From Plantago major (taxonomy: Eukaryota > Streptophyta > Magnoliopsida > Lamiales > Plantaginaceae): DNA of 64,000 bases. Position numbers and translations under genes: made by a program. This document shows positions 53,344 through 63,941 of the stretch, piece by piece. Below the pieces are notes generated by a model. That model made no database searches and was not told the origin of the DNA. It was given only the letters and a program-made list of their open reading frames with translations. Location of the stretch: NCBI GenBank assembly GCA_026545765.1, contig CM048841.1:91651419-91715418 (forward strand), written 5' to 3'. Position 1 is the stretch's first letter. The number at the start of each line of letters is the position of its first letter.

Positions 53344-54236
53344 GTATTTGTTGGAATTTTTAATTAAAGTGTGTTTAGTGTCTTTAATTACTCAATTCGG
53401 ATTGAAGATGAATGAGAAATTAATGCACGAATAGACCATTTATAATTATGTCTGAAGGTATTCGATGGAGTTGCGATAAATTCCGACAAAATAAATGTAA
53501 ATATATATAGATAAAAAGGTGTGGAAGAAGAGGTTTGAACTTGGTACCTCATGGAACACTTTGAAAAGTAGTTGAAAAAGGAAAAAGAAAAATTGGCAAG
53601 AATTGTGACACTTGGGGTTTGAACACGCAACTTGCCTGATAGAAGTGTTGAAGCATTCCAACTGAACTAGGCGCATGTTTGTCATTATGAACCAAACTCG
53701 TACTTCATCGATGTGAGACACTTGCAACCTTTGAATATCTATATATATGGCTCTCCTATTTCATTTAAAATCATACAAAAGCAAAATCTCTTCTAGGAGA
53801 ATTGTGGAGGATTCCAAATATAGTTTATCCTTTACGGATTTCAAGTCCTAAGTAACTTTTAAGTTTGGAGGACGTTGAATACGAATTTCCATAGAATTTT
53901 CTAACCGTATCGGAGGATAAAGAAGTATAAAATAGAGTTCCTATTTATACTTGGCGGGTGTTGGATGTTCTTCAGTTATTTAATCCATTATTGTAGTAAT
54001 TCACCGGAGTTAGAGTTCAAGTGTTAGAATTCTAATTCATCACTGCTGTTCTATCTTGGGAGACTATTTGTTACGTAAACCGTGAGCACTAGAGCGGGAC
54101 AAATAAAGTCTTAAGGAAATTGGCCCAGCCTTCGCTCAGCAGTATAAATATTATTTTGTTCTTTTTGTTGTGTTCCAGATATCCATCTTCGATACACTAC
54201 CCACCCGTAGTTATATGAAATTTACCCAACAGTATT
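53344..54236. mobile_element. Solo LTR with GTATT target duplication
   Basis: Element 53349-54231, 883 bp. It starts TGTTGGAATTTT and ends TTTACCCAACA, giving the inverted termini TGTTGG/CCAACA of plant LTRs. The 5-bp repeat gtatt is found on both sides (53344-53348, 54232-54236). It contains no primer-binding site, gag or pol. A complete LTR with a matching duplication and no internal domain indicates LTR-LTR recombination. The TGTTGG start fits Copia LTRs, but the superfamily is not proven. Confidence 0.88.
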
Positions 54237-54742
54237 TAGTATCAAATATGTCTCTATATCGCATACGCTTCTTTATGCATGTAATATAGTATCAAATATG
54301 TTTCTATATCACATACACTTTTTATTTTATATATAATATATTTAATATCTTTTCAAACATATAATTTACACTGAAAATAATGTGTCAATATGAATTCTAT
54401 AAACACATATAGCAAGAACTACTTTTACAAAAATAAAATGTAGAATCACTTCAAAATTTTACACAAAGTACGTTTAAAATAGTACTAGGTTGGAAGGTTT
54501 TACGTGACGATGTAATGCCTTGTTGCTTACCACAGTTGGTACATAAATCATTGAATCCAAATTTAATGTATCTGGTAAACTCCCTTAAAAAAAAACTTAC
54601 TTAAATTCATACAGTGGAACAACTAAAATCAGTGAATCCAAATTTGAGGTAGTAACAAGCTCTTCTTTTTTTGGGAAGATAAAGGTGCTGTTAAAGGCTT
54701 TACTAGGTAAGCTGAGCATGTTTTTACTTGTGTTTCTTGTTC
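54237..54742. other. Intergenic DNA between two LTR elements
   Basis: AT-rich, with a repeated atcaaatatgt-tctatatc phrase near 54240-54310. No gene seen. Confidence 0.4.
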
Positions 54743-56422
54743 ATAGCTGAAAGAATTATTTTCCCTGCCTCTTCTCATTCATCAATCGCATATATATACA
54801 AGTATGTATAGCTAGATATCAATAAGGAATCCTATTCCAATTATACTTCTAATTACCAACATTAAGGAATCATAATCCTATTATACTTCTAACACTCCCC
54901 CTCAGTCGAAACGGGAGGTTGATGAATGTTGAGACTGTTCCGAAAAACGTCAAACAATACTTGTGAAATTCCTTTGGTGAAACGTCGACTCATAGTTAAG
55001 ACTCGGCAGATTTCATCCATGACGTGCTACGTTGATGTTGTATGAGAGCAGGCGAGGCAAAATGTATGGGCTTGCTGTGGGTGAGATCCAATAAGACCAG
55101 CTTGGTGAGATGGACCGGACGGTGGGCGATACCAAGGGGCAGTCGGTATGGACAAGGAGGATCCAAATTTGGTACCCAACCCCACTGAAGTGCTTTAGTC
55201 TGCAAAAGTCAGGTGGAAGGAGGTCGTAACCTCAGGCGAGGTACCAGAAGTCATGGTGACATAATCTGGGAGAGGCGCCACACGAGACGGGAAAGTTAGG
55301 AGAGGAGAAGAACGAGATGGGACAAAGAAGACGAGATGACAATGGAAGAAGAAAGAACTTAACCACCCAGAGCAGACATATAGAGAGACACCCAGAATAG
55401 GTAGAGAGGATATAAGACCACACAGAGGCTGACGAAGATCCAACAACAAATTGAGCAGAAGAGGTTGATGAACAGAGAGGCTGGGCGGAATCATGGAGGC
55501 GGCACAGAGACAACTATGTGTGCCATTGCTGTAGTCAAGAAAGAAGAAAGGAAACAGTTTTCGTATGTAGTAAACTGCACAGCGCAGTCGTAGGAAAATG
55601 ATGTTTCCCGCCAGCTCAGCCGTTTGATCGCCCTGAGAATTTGACCACAGGTAGCTAACACACGAATCTACATTGTGGACGGTGGAGATCGGATTCCAAG
55701 TATATGAACCTTTACAAACGTGCTGTCGAAGTCAGCTGCTATTCTGGGAAGAAAGAAGAAGAAAAAGCAAATTGCTCGAGGAAGGCGACAGCGCGTGGAG
55801 AAAACGCAGCAGTAGAGCTGCGGGAGAAGAAAGCGGCTCAACCGCATAAGAATAAGAGAAATCCACTGCGTAATCAAAGGAGGAAGACCTGGCCGGAGGA
55901 ATTGACCACCAGAGAAGAGAGCGGCTCAGCCGCGTGGAGGAGAAGAGATGCGCAAGAGCGCTTGAGAGAGGCAGCCGGAATGGTGGAAGCCGTTGATGTG
56001 GCTTGGGAGGTGAACGAAGTAGGAGGCTGGAGAAGAGGCGGCGGCGTTAGGGTCCCCGTGGGGGGCAGCGGCTAGAGGAGGAAGGGGAGCACGCGTGGAG
56101 GCGCTGGAGAGATAAGGAGATAGGGGAAAAAAAGAGAAGAAAGAGAGAATGGCAAGGGCAATCAGATTGATTGCATTGAGGGAAAAAATCAGAGAAATTT
56201 TAGGGCGGAAGAAAGAAAAGAGGAGAGGCAGGACCAATGCTCGTTGGAGACTTACATGGCTCTAATACCATGAAAGAATTATTTTCTCTGCCTCTTCTCA
56301 TTCATCAATCGCATATATATACAAGTATGTATAGCTAGATATCAATAAGGAATCCTATTCCAATTATACTTCTAATTACCAACATTATTGAATCATAATC
56401 CTATTATACTTCTAACAATAGC
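54743..56422 (-). mobile_element. TRIM-like small LTR retrotransposon, complete, with ATAGC target duplication
   Basis: Element 54748-56417, 1670 bp, oriented on the minus strand. Two 147-bp LTRs (54748-54894 and 56271-56417), nearly identical, start TGAAAGAATT and end TTCTAACA as written on +. Next to the 56.27 kb LTR, the minus strand reads TGGTATTAGAGCC, a one-mismatch initiator tRNA-Met primer site. Next to the other LTR lies a polypurine tract GAGGGGGAG. atagc flanks both sides (54743-54747, 56418-56422). The 1376-bp interior has no recognisable gag or pol; its open frames are low-complexity and not convincing. It depends on enzymes in trans. Confidence 0.9.
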
Positions 56423-56463
56423 TCATGCATCAGGCCAAAGATGCAAGATATGCAACTATTCTA

Positions 56464-56698
56464 CTCCCTCCGGCCGGAGAACTTTTTACATTAGAGTTGA
56501 TGCGTAGTTTTAAGTGAAAAGTTAAAGTAATATTAGAAGTGTTAGAAAAGGTGTAGTGACAAAATGCGTAATTTGTGTGTGAAGTTGAGATTATTTATTA
56601 TTTGTTGAGTGTGGATAACTTTCTTTTTTAGTAACGTATGAAGTTCTATGGGACGACTAAAAATGACAAATGTATGAAATTATGCGAGATGGAAGGAG
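56464..56698. mobile_element. Stowaway MITE (235 bp) with TA duplication
   Basis: Starts ctccctccggcc after TA (56462-56463) and ends gatggaaggag before TA (56699-56700), giving typical Stowaway termini. No coding content. Confidence 0.75.
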
Positions 56699-56700
56699 TA

Positions 56701-56942
56701 CATCATATTAAGATTCTACATGTTACCTCTTATTAGAATGACCCATGAAAATCATTTCCAAAAATAAATATCTCTGTAAGCATTAATGAAATATTGTGAT
56801 GCAATGTCATCAAAGAACTACAATATTGATAACCTATGGCCTCAGGGAACAATAGGGCTTACACAAGAAGAGTTGGAAAAACTACTGAAAATGGCAAAAA
56901 ATATTCTAACAGCTTGTCCAAGTTAACAATGAATATAATTTG
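56701..56942. other. Gap before the duplicated apyrase block
   Basis: No feature recognised. Similarity to the 32.8 kb block begins at about 56943 (tgtaaaaaatgataatcatc). Confidence 0.4.
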
Positions 56943-57122
56943 TAAAAAATGATAATCATCTTTGCCTCAGCTCTTTCCAAGTCAGTTTCAAAATCTTGAT
57001 TTACAACCGAACTTCAACAATGATAAACTAGGATCTCTGGATCTGAATGATGCTGCCATTCCAAATGCAATCTGGTGAAGCACGAACATGAACAGACTAC
57101 GTACGTGAACCTTGAGTTCTTT

Positions 57123-57846
57123 TTATGCTGGTGAAGAGACAGCCTCAATAGCACTGCCTAAGGGCCATGCAGCTTCAACTAGAGAATTTTGGTATTCAAC
57201 TTTCTTGACCAAAGTTATCTGTTGCCATGGGTCAAGACCTGTCAAAGAAACTTGGAGATTATGGGTTTTCCTCAACACTTTTCCTTGTTCTGTAACAAGG
57301 AAGGCTTGGTCATGTTTCAAAATGCAAAAGCAGTTTACTCACCAAATCCATCAACAAGCAGGGTAAATTGATATACAAGGTCCATGCACAAAAATGGCAA
57401 GTCTTCTGGATCCACACGAGGATATGTAGACTTGCCAGCCTCCAAACTAGTGGCACAAGCACGTTTAGCTGCCTCCTCAAAATCAGCAGGATGAACTTTT
57501 GCAACAGCCAAGCTTGGATCCACAAAACCAGCCTATATGTTGAAAAAAATTGGAAGTGTATCAGGCAAGTCTTAGGGCGGGAAGGTGAATCCCGATACAA
57601 ACTCGTATTCATATACATTGTATATTACCTGAGAAGCTCTGTCAAAGAAAAATGAGGCAACGAATAAATTCTTTTGACCATCTCCTCCCCCACCATTCCA
57701 TATGCCTCCGAAGCTACATTTCATGTGGGTGCATGGTGATTCATTGACTTTCAGAGCTTTGATAGCTACTTCTCTACATTTAGTATGGCTGGAACCAGAT
57801 GTGGAAGCTGAGGCCGTGTAAGTTGCTGGACCATATTTGTATGAAC
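57123..57846 (-). pseudogene. Apyrase 3' fragment, exons intact but gene 5'-truncated
   Basis: Three undamaged minus-strand exons of a GDA1/CD39 apyrase: 57846-57629 (72 codons, with [20 protein letters not shown]), 57532-57343 ([20 protein letters not shown], then [20 protein letters not shown]) and 57238-57123 ([36 protein letters not shown], stop). All splice sites and phases are good. Upstream, similarity to the other apyrase block stops at about 58101 and acid phosphatase sequence begins, so the first half of the gene (apyrase regions 1-4) is absent. Without it, no enzyme can be made. It is the clean counterpart of the decayed copy at 32984-33667. Confidence 0.88.
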
Positions 57847-58102
57847 CTAGAAATCAAAGATAATGTCAACTACCACCTTAGAGAGCAACATTAGCCAATA
57901 CTTGTTTACAGTAATATTTCATAGCGGGGGAGCACAAGCATCCCAATCATCATTTTGCTTGCAGAAGGAACTTTCGTCCCGATCTACCAGCCCACGTGCA
58001 TGCTATGATCAGGACCTCTTACAATTAAGCTACTTCCCAAAATATCAGTACTACTCTACATTTCTGATTTGCAATGCATGAAAACGACCTATAAAGCCTT
58101 TT

Positions 58103-58305
58103 AAAACGACGAATGTGTATATGACAATGCAGGGGTACAGATGATGAGATCAAGGGTGTCCAGAAAGGGTGATGTGAGGAAGCAGTTGATTAGCGACGGA
58201 TATCGCATTTGGGGTGTCGTAGGAGATCAATGGAGCAGTGTTGAAGGGCTTCCGACCCCGAAAAGAACCTTCAAGCTTCCAAATCCTCTCTACTATGTTG
58301 CTTGA
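58103..58305 (+). pseudogene. Acid phosphatase 3' fragment, derived copy 2
   Basis: Begins in intron 2 (aaaacgacgaatgtg) and includes exon 3 (58133-58305). It carries the same five-base loss (ttcaa) and premature TGA as the copy at 38693-39218, and the same tcg to ccg change before aaaagaacc. Exons 1 and 2 are missing. The breakpoint joins apyrase-flank sequence ending ccttttа-like (cctttta) to ttaaaacgac, with only about three bases of overlap. Confidence 0.88.
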
Positions 58306-58397
58306 GATCTCATCTCACTGCTCAAAATATGTTTTTGTTTACCATACTTGAATTTCTTCATTTCTTTGTCTCATCTTCATTGTTGATCTTGTATCTA

Positions 58398-61189
58398 TTA
58401 TTATATCAATGAAATGATTGCTCTTGAGCAAATTTTTTTTTTCTGGCAGATCTTGATTCTCCACATGAACTTTGTTGTTTACTTGCATCATTTCATAGTA
58501 GTATTATGAGAAAATTACGTAAAAACCCTGGGTGTATGCTAAATTACACGTAGATCAAGATTCCGTTACAGACTCATAAAAAATTGACATAGTCAACGTT
58601 AAATGTTAATTAAATGACCATACTATGCCAACATGATTCAAGTTTTAATGTTTTGGCATACCATGCCCTGACGGAGTAACAAACCTCCGATCTATAGCTC
58701 TATAGATCAAGATCGGAGTATATTTGCCACAGATCATGGTGGATCTCCAGCTACATAGCTCTATTTCTCCATCCATGCATGCATGGATGGAGCTCTGTTG
58801 CATTGCAGGTGGAGCTCAGTTTCCCTATCCATGGCCCTTGGGCAGAGCTTAGAGCTCCGCCTTAGAAGGCGGAGTTGTTAGCTCCACCCTGTAGATGGGC
58901 CGAGCTATGATGCCCTCATTTGTTTTCATTTTCTTTTTCTTTTCTATTTTTCTTATTTTTTTAAAGACTAAAGGATATTATATATTATGGTCATCTCAAC
59001 CTATTTTTAATGAAGGAGGCTAGGGAGTACTACATTCTATGTCATGTGAGTTTGTTGAATCTTATTTGGTGCTGGCTGTACGTTTGGAATGGGCAACTAA
59101 AAGCATGTAGTAACGGGCAGTTGAAAAAGAAGAATAGAAAAGGAACGAAATAATGAAATAAATTATGGAAGAGTTGTCAGTGTGGGAAGTTTATGGTAAA
59201 CTAGTAGTTGAAGTTTTAGGTGAGATGTCAATGTTTTACGACATGATGTTTCATGAAAAATGTTTCACTTACATTTTGTAAATGTAAATTATTGTCATTT
59301 CGTAAAAATTGATGTTAGAAATATCGATCCTTCCTAATTTTTTTGTACATCATCATTTATATACCCAAGTCCTAATTAATGGGCCAAACATGCAGGTGAT
59401 GGGTGTATATGCCAAAATAGTGCAAAAGTTAAACACAAACTTATCTAGAGACTGGGCTCATTTGCAATTTACCAACTAACTAAGCAAATCAGGGTGGTTT
59501 TTCGCGGATCCGATTCAACCAACCGACCCGGTTGAGTATATAAGACTAAAAAACCAACTACATTTTTTCATCTTTCTTTCTCTCATTATTCTCCCTTTCT
59601 CACTTTCTCTTTTCCAATTCACTAAACTGGTCTATCAAGCTCTATTCCAGCTGAAATCTCGAGATTCAACCTCAAATTCGACCGATTCGGTCGCTAAAAG
59701 CTGCTATGTCATCTCCAATGTAACCAAGAAGGTATTGATTCATTCGAAAACCCTGATTTCAATGGTTTCTTCTGTTTTTTTGCTTGGAATCGGTCATATT
59801 CTCTAAAAATTGACTAGATCATAGTATTGTTGTTGTGTTTAGCTCGTTATTTATTTGATTTAGGTTTTGATTGAAAAACGAGGTTTATAATTCACTTATG
59901 GCTGAAAATCAAATCTGAAATTGATCAAAATCAACTTGTAAACATCGATCTGCAACTACTCGTTGTTGTTTCTGTTTTTATGCATTTGCTAGGTGTAATC
60001 GTGCTTTCATATGAATTGAACAATGTTTTCATTCAAAATATGGCCTCAATCATCAACTCAGATCTGAAAAAAAAAAAAAAAGAAAAAAAAGAAAAAGCTA
60101 TACATCGTTTCTAGGTTCTTTGGTATATGTGCTATGTTCTCAACAGTATTACCCATTTTATCTGGAATATGTCACATGTTTTCATTCAAAACTTAGTTTT
60201 TTACAGTCGTTTCGTGCTCTGTTTTTTGACAATATTATCTTGAATTATGTTCTTAACTGTATTTTCCTATGTCTTATGTATACGTACTATATTCTCACAA
60301 ATATACTTTATGATCTCAACAAGATCCACTATGTTTACATATATGAAGATCTTCTTTTTTTTTTATTCTCTACCAATACGCATATATGACTGAGAACATA
60401 TAATTCTTTTCTATTAACATCTAATTTTTCTCTGTGTCAAGTTCGGATAATATCAACAATGAACAACTATTACATAGCCAACATGGGGCATATTGCATAA
60501 AACATGGTAAAAATTGTAGAAAACATGGATTATACTGCAAATAATAGATTTTCATATGGACGTAACAACTATTTCACATAAAATATAATGGAAATTACAA
60601 CGAACATAGGCAAAATGGTAGAGAACATGGATTACGCTGCACAATATATTTTCACATGGACAGAGTAACTGTTTCATACAAACATAATGGATATTGTTAA
60701 GAACATGGAGTATATTGGTGAGAACATAGTACATATATGTAAGAACATAGGAAAATCTGACCATGAATGTAATTCAAGATAATATTGCCAAAAATATAAA
60801 GCAAAAGCTTATCGGGTTTTGAATGAGAACATAGGACATATTCCAGAACATGGGTAATATTATTGAGAACATAGCATATCTGAAAGAACATAAAAACAAC
60901 AGATTGCCTTGTTTTTTCAGATCTAAGTTCATGATTGAGGTCATATTTTGCATAAAAAAAACACTGTCCGATCCTCATGCAAGCATGATTACACCTTCGT
61001 GAATGCATGAACGACAATATCAACAATGAACTAGAATCAAAACACAAAAATATAGATGAATAATTCTAAATCTACAATTTTAGGACATGATTTTCCAGAT
61101 CTATGTGGATCCGAAGCTAATTTATCAAGAGAAACATGAATCAACTATGTAGCAGGCTGTAATCAATCATAATATCAACTATCTAGCTT
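58398..61189 (+). repeat. 2.8 kb repeat unit, copy 5
   Basis: Contains the hairpin cluster, the TATA-like box (about 59529-59541), the gtattg donor and the inverted repeat (about 59978-61010). Differences from its sister copy 4 are clustered: a burst at 60750-60900 (for example atacagcc becomes atctgacc) against otherwise near identity. Confidence 0.85.
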
Positions 61190-61414
61190 GTTATCTCAAT
61201 CAAATCGGTTGAAAATTCAAAAAAAAAAAAAAACACAAAAAGTTCGTTCAAAATAGCTCTAACCTTTTTTTCGTTCATTTTTTTTGCAGATTTCTGAAGA
61301 TATAGTAGCAACGTTCCAGGATCGATCGAGTATGGCATTTTGGATCGATCTCCACGGTTGAATTGAGCTCGAATTTCCCTTTTTTGCTTGAGATTTTAGA
61401 TAGAGAAAGTACCG

Positions 61415-61449
<35 letters not shown>

Positions 61450-62095
61450 CGACTAATAAACTGTCGACTAATGATGGAGTTGTATGTTTCTATGCGGGTT
61501 ATAAGGTATATATATCGACCCGGATCCGAACTAGTTTCTGGCCCTTGGGCTTGGACGTTTTTGATAATTAGTTTTTAATTGGAGCTAATATGTAATTACA
61601 TATTAGAAAGTATGTCCTTATGTCTTTATCTATAGTATGCCTCCTAAGAGACTTACTCAAAGTTAAATCATATAAATTCTAAATTGGAAAAAAGACATAG
61701 GAACGGATTGAAAAAAACAAACGTAAGTATGCTACTTCCTCCGTTATTTATATTCGTTTTTTTTTGAACCGTTTTCAACTTTGACTACGAATAAATCTTA
61801 AACGATAAATGTAAAATGTTCAATTAAATTATATTATGATACTTTAAGTACTAAATTAGTTTCATAATATAATTTAATTGAACATTTTATATTTGCAATT
61901 TAAGATTAATTTGTAGTTAAAGTTGTACACTGTTGACTGAAAAAAGTCAAAGTGTGTAACATGGACGGGACGGAGGAAGTATTTTACACCTTCAAGTTTA
62001 AAAGGATCGATCGATATAAATGTATATCATGTATTATTCTACTTATAGTAATGCAAATAGCAAATCGTGAAGTTCTTCAAAATAAAGCTAGGTGA
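61190..62095. repeat. Unit 5 tail and NRT2 copy 2 3' flank
   Basis: Duplicate of 42091-42975. Includes the terminal exon-like block (61291 on; one T is missing in gtatggc), a longer (GA)n at about 61418-61443, and the Stowaway MITE at 61735-61979. Confidence 0.75.
61735..61979. mobile_element. Stowaway MITE (245 bp) in the NRT2 3' flank
   Basis: Starts cttcctccgtt after TA (61733-61734) and ends acgggacggaggaag before TA (61980-61981). A long internal palindrome (ttcaattaaattatattatg ... ataatttaattgaac) lets the element fold on itself. Confidence 0.75.
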
Positions 62096-63941
62096 TTAAA
62101 CATAGTTCGGGCTAGAAGTCGGTGGAGTTGATGAAGCTGCTATGCGAACAGCACCCCTTTCAGATATTGCATTCTCCGCGAACTTGAGACTATTTTCATG
62201 CAGACCTCTCTTTTTCTCATCTTCATCATATTCAGAACCATAATATTGTTCTTCATTACCTTTAGTTGGTGGAAGGAACATGCTACCCCATTGCGGGAAA
62301 TGCACCAAAGCTACTGGCAGTGTGCACACCATAATCATGATCCCCATGTACTCAAGCCCTTGCGCAGTCGTGTATCTTGAACTCGTGAAAAACAAGAGTT
62401 GTGTTAGTCCAGACCCAAAGTTCCCACCTGCGCCTGTCATACCGGATATAATACCCAAAGATCTTCGAGAAACGAAGGGGATGATGCCAAATGTTGCTCC
62501 TTCGGCAGCTTGAACTCCGACAGAGAATATGATCATATGTGTTATTGCAACCGGGAGAGAATCAGCGCGCCCCAAAAGTAGACAGAATGCTCCTCCCATT
62601 GTCTGTACGGCCCACAATGTCCAGAGTCTTCCCCTCATTCCAAACTTTTTGGCAGTGTAATCGGATGTGAATCCTCCAATAGGACGAGCAACAAGGTTCA
62701 CCATGCCGAAAGAGGCTGCGATGATCCCAGCTGTTTGAAGCTTTAGATCAAATCTGTTATAATTCAGAAATGTAATGTGTTAGAACAAGCTATATATGTA
62801 TTGTTTGTGTGGAAGGTACATGTGAGAGCCTTTGAGGAAAAGAAACGAACCTGTCGTAAAAGTATTCAGCTACCACATTATTAGTTGAGAGTTCGACTCC
62901 CATAGAGTACCCGTATAGGAGGACGAAAATCCAAGTTCTATAATTTGTTACAGCATACCACATGACCTGCATACACGCATGAGAGAAATTAACGTGTGTA
63001 TTAGTCATAAAGTTGGAGGTTATAGATGTTTGGTGAGGATTTACTTATGCGCGCGGATGGGAATCCTTGTACTTGGTATGTGTGATTTCGAGTGGATGTT
63101 TGTGTAAATAACCCATAAAATATACGTTACTCACCTTACTAAAGCTGTCTTTGTTAACTTGTCCCTTCTTTTGTAAGGTGCTACGGTTCCCGTCAGGCAA
63201 GTCTTGACCGAGTGTCATGACCAAAATCCCCATGATGACATGCATCCAGCCGGGAATGAAGAAGGCAATCCTCCATGCGGTGAACGAGGTGGCTCCGGCT
63301 TTCTGGATTACCTGGTAAAGTATCGGCATGAGCAGTTGAGTCGCGCCACCTCCCATGTTCCCCCATCCCGCAGCCGTACCGTTCACTGTCCCAATAATTT
63401 TACTATTGAACATCGTGCTCATCCAAAACTGGCACGATACAAACGTGGCCAATGAGAACCCGATCATGAAACGCACTGCAATGTATCCTCCAGCAGACGA
63501 CACAAGCGACATGGAAAATACTGCCGGGGCGGAAAGCACAACGAGAAATGCACACCCATAACGTGGACCCAACAGATCGCAGACCGCCCCCATCACCAAC
63601 CTGGACATTATACTTCCCGACACGGAAGCAACCCGGCATTTCCTATGTCGCTCTTGGTCAAGTTCAAATTGTCACGAATTATGGGAACGAGAGGCGCAGC
63701 GGCAAATGTGGAGACAAAGCAAGTGAAGAAGGAAACCCAAGCAAGGTGGAACGTCCTCATGTGAGGATTGGCCAAGGAAAAGAGCTTGAATTCCTTAGCT
63801 TTATGCTCGAGTCCACCGGCAAGTCGAAATGTGCCGTGGTATCGGTGGGGACCATCGAGACGCCACGGAAAATGCAAGGACAGGCTCCCTGCCTGTGACT
63901 CCGTGCATGGAGCTACCTGGAGACCCTTCAACCTCGCCCAT
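62096..63941 (-). CDS. NRT2: High-affinity nitrate transporter NRT2, copy 2 (three one-base losses in exon 1)
   Basis: Exons 63941-63135, 62966-62851 and 62753-62096. Exons 2 and 3 are fully open and encode the same protein as copy 1, including [20 protein letters not shown] where copy 1 is shifted. Exon 1 is 807 nt instead of 810: single bases are missing near 63857 (atcggag to atcgag), 63809 (ctcggag to ctcgag) and 63632 (cccc to ccc). Together they disrupt roughly residues 28-103, after which the frame is restored. All three are in short homopolymers. As written the protein is broken; corrected by copy 1 it would be normal. The duplication continues past the right window edge. Confidence 0.92.

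Noticed and set aside
53388-53727. Minus-strand open frames of 80-93 codons within the solo LTR
   Set aside because: They lie entirely in an LTR with defined ends, are low in complexity and match no family I know.
55195-56237. Open frames on both strands in the TRIM-like element, including a 123-codon charged + frame
   Set aside because: They overlap in several frames, which reflects GC-rich low-complexity sequence. No gag, protease or reverse transcriptase motif is visible.
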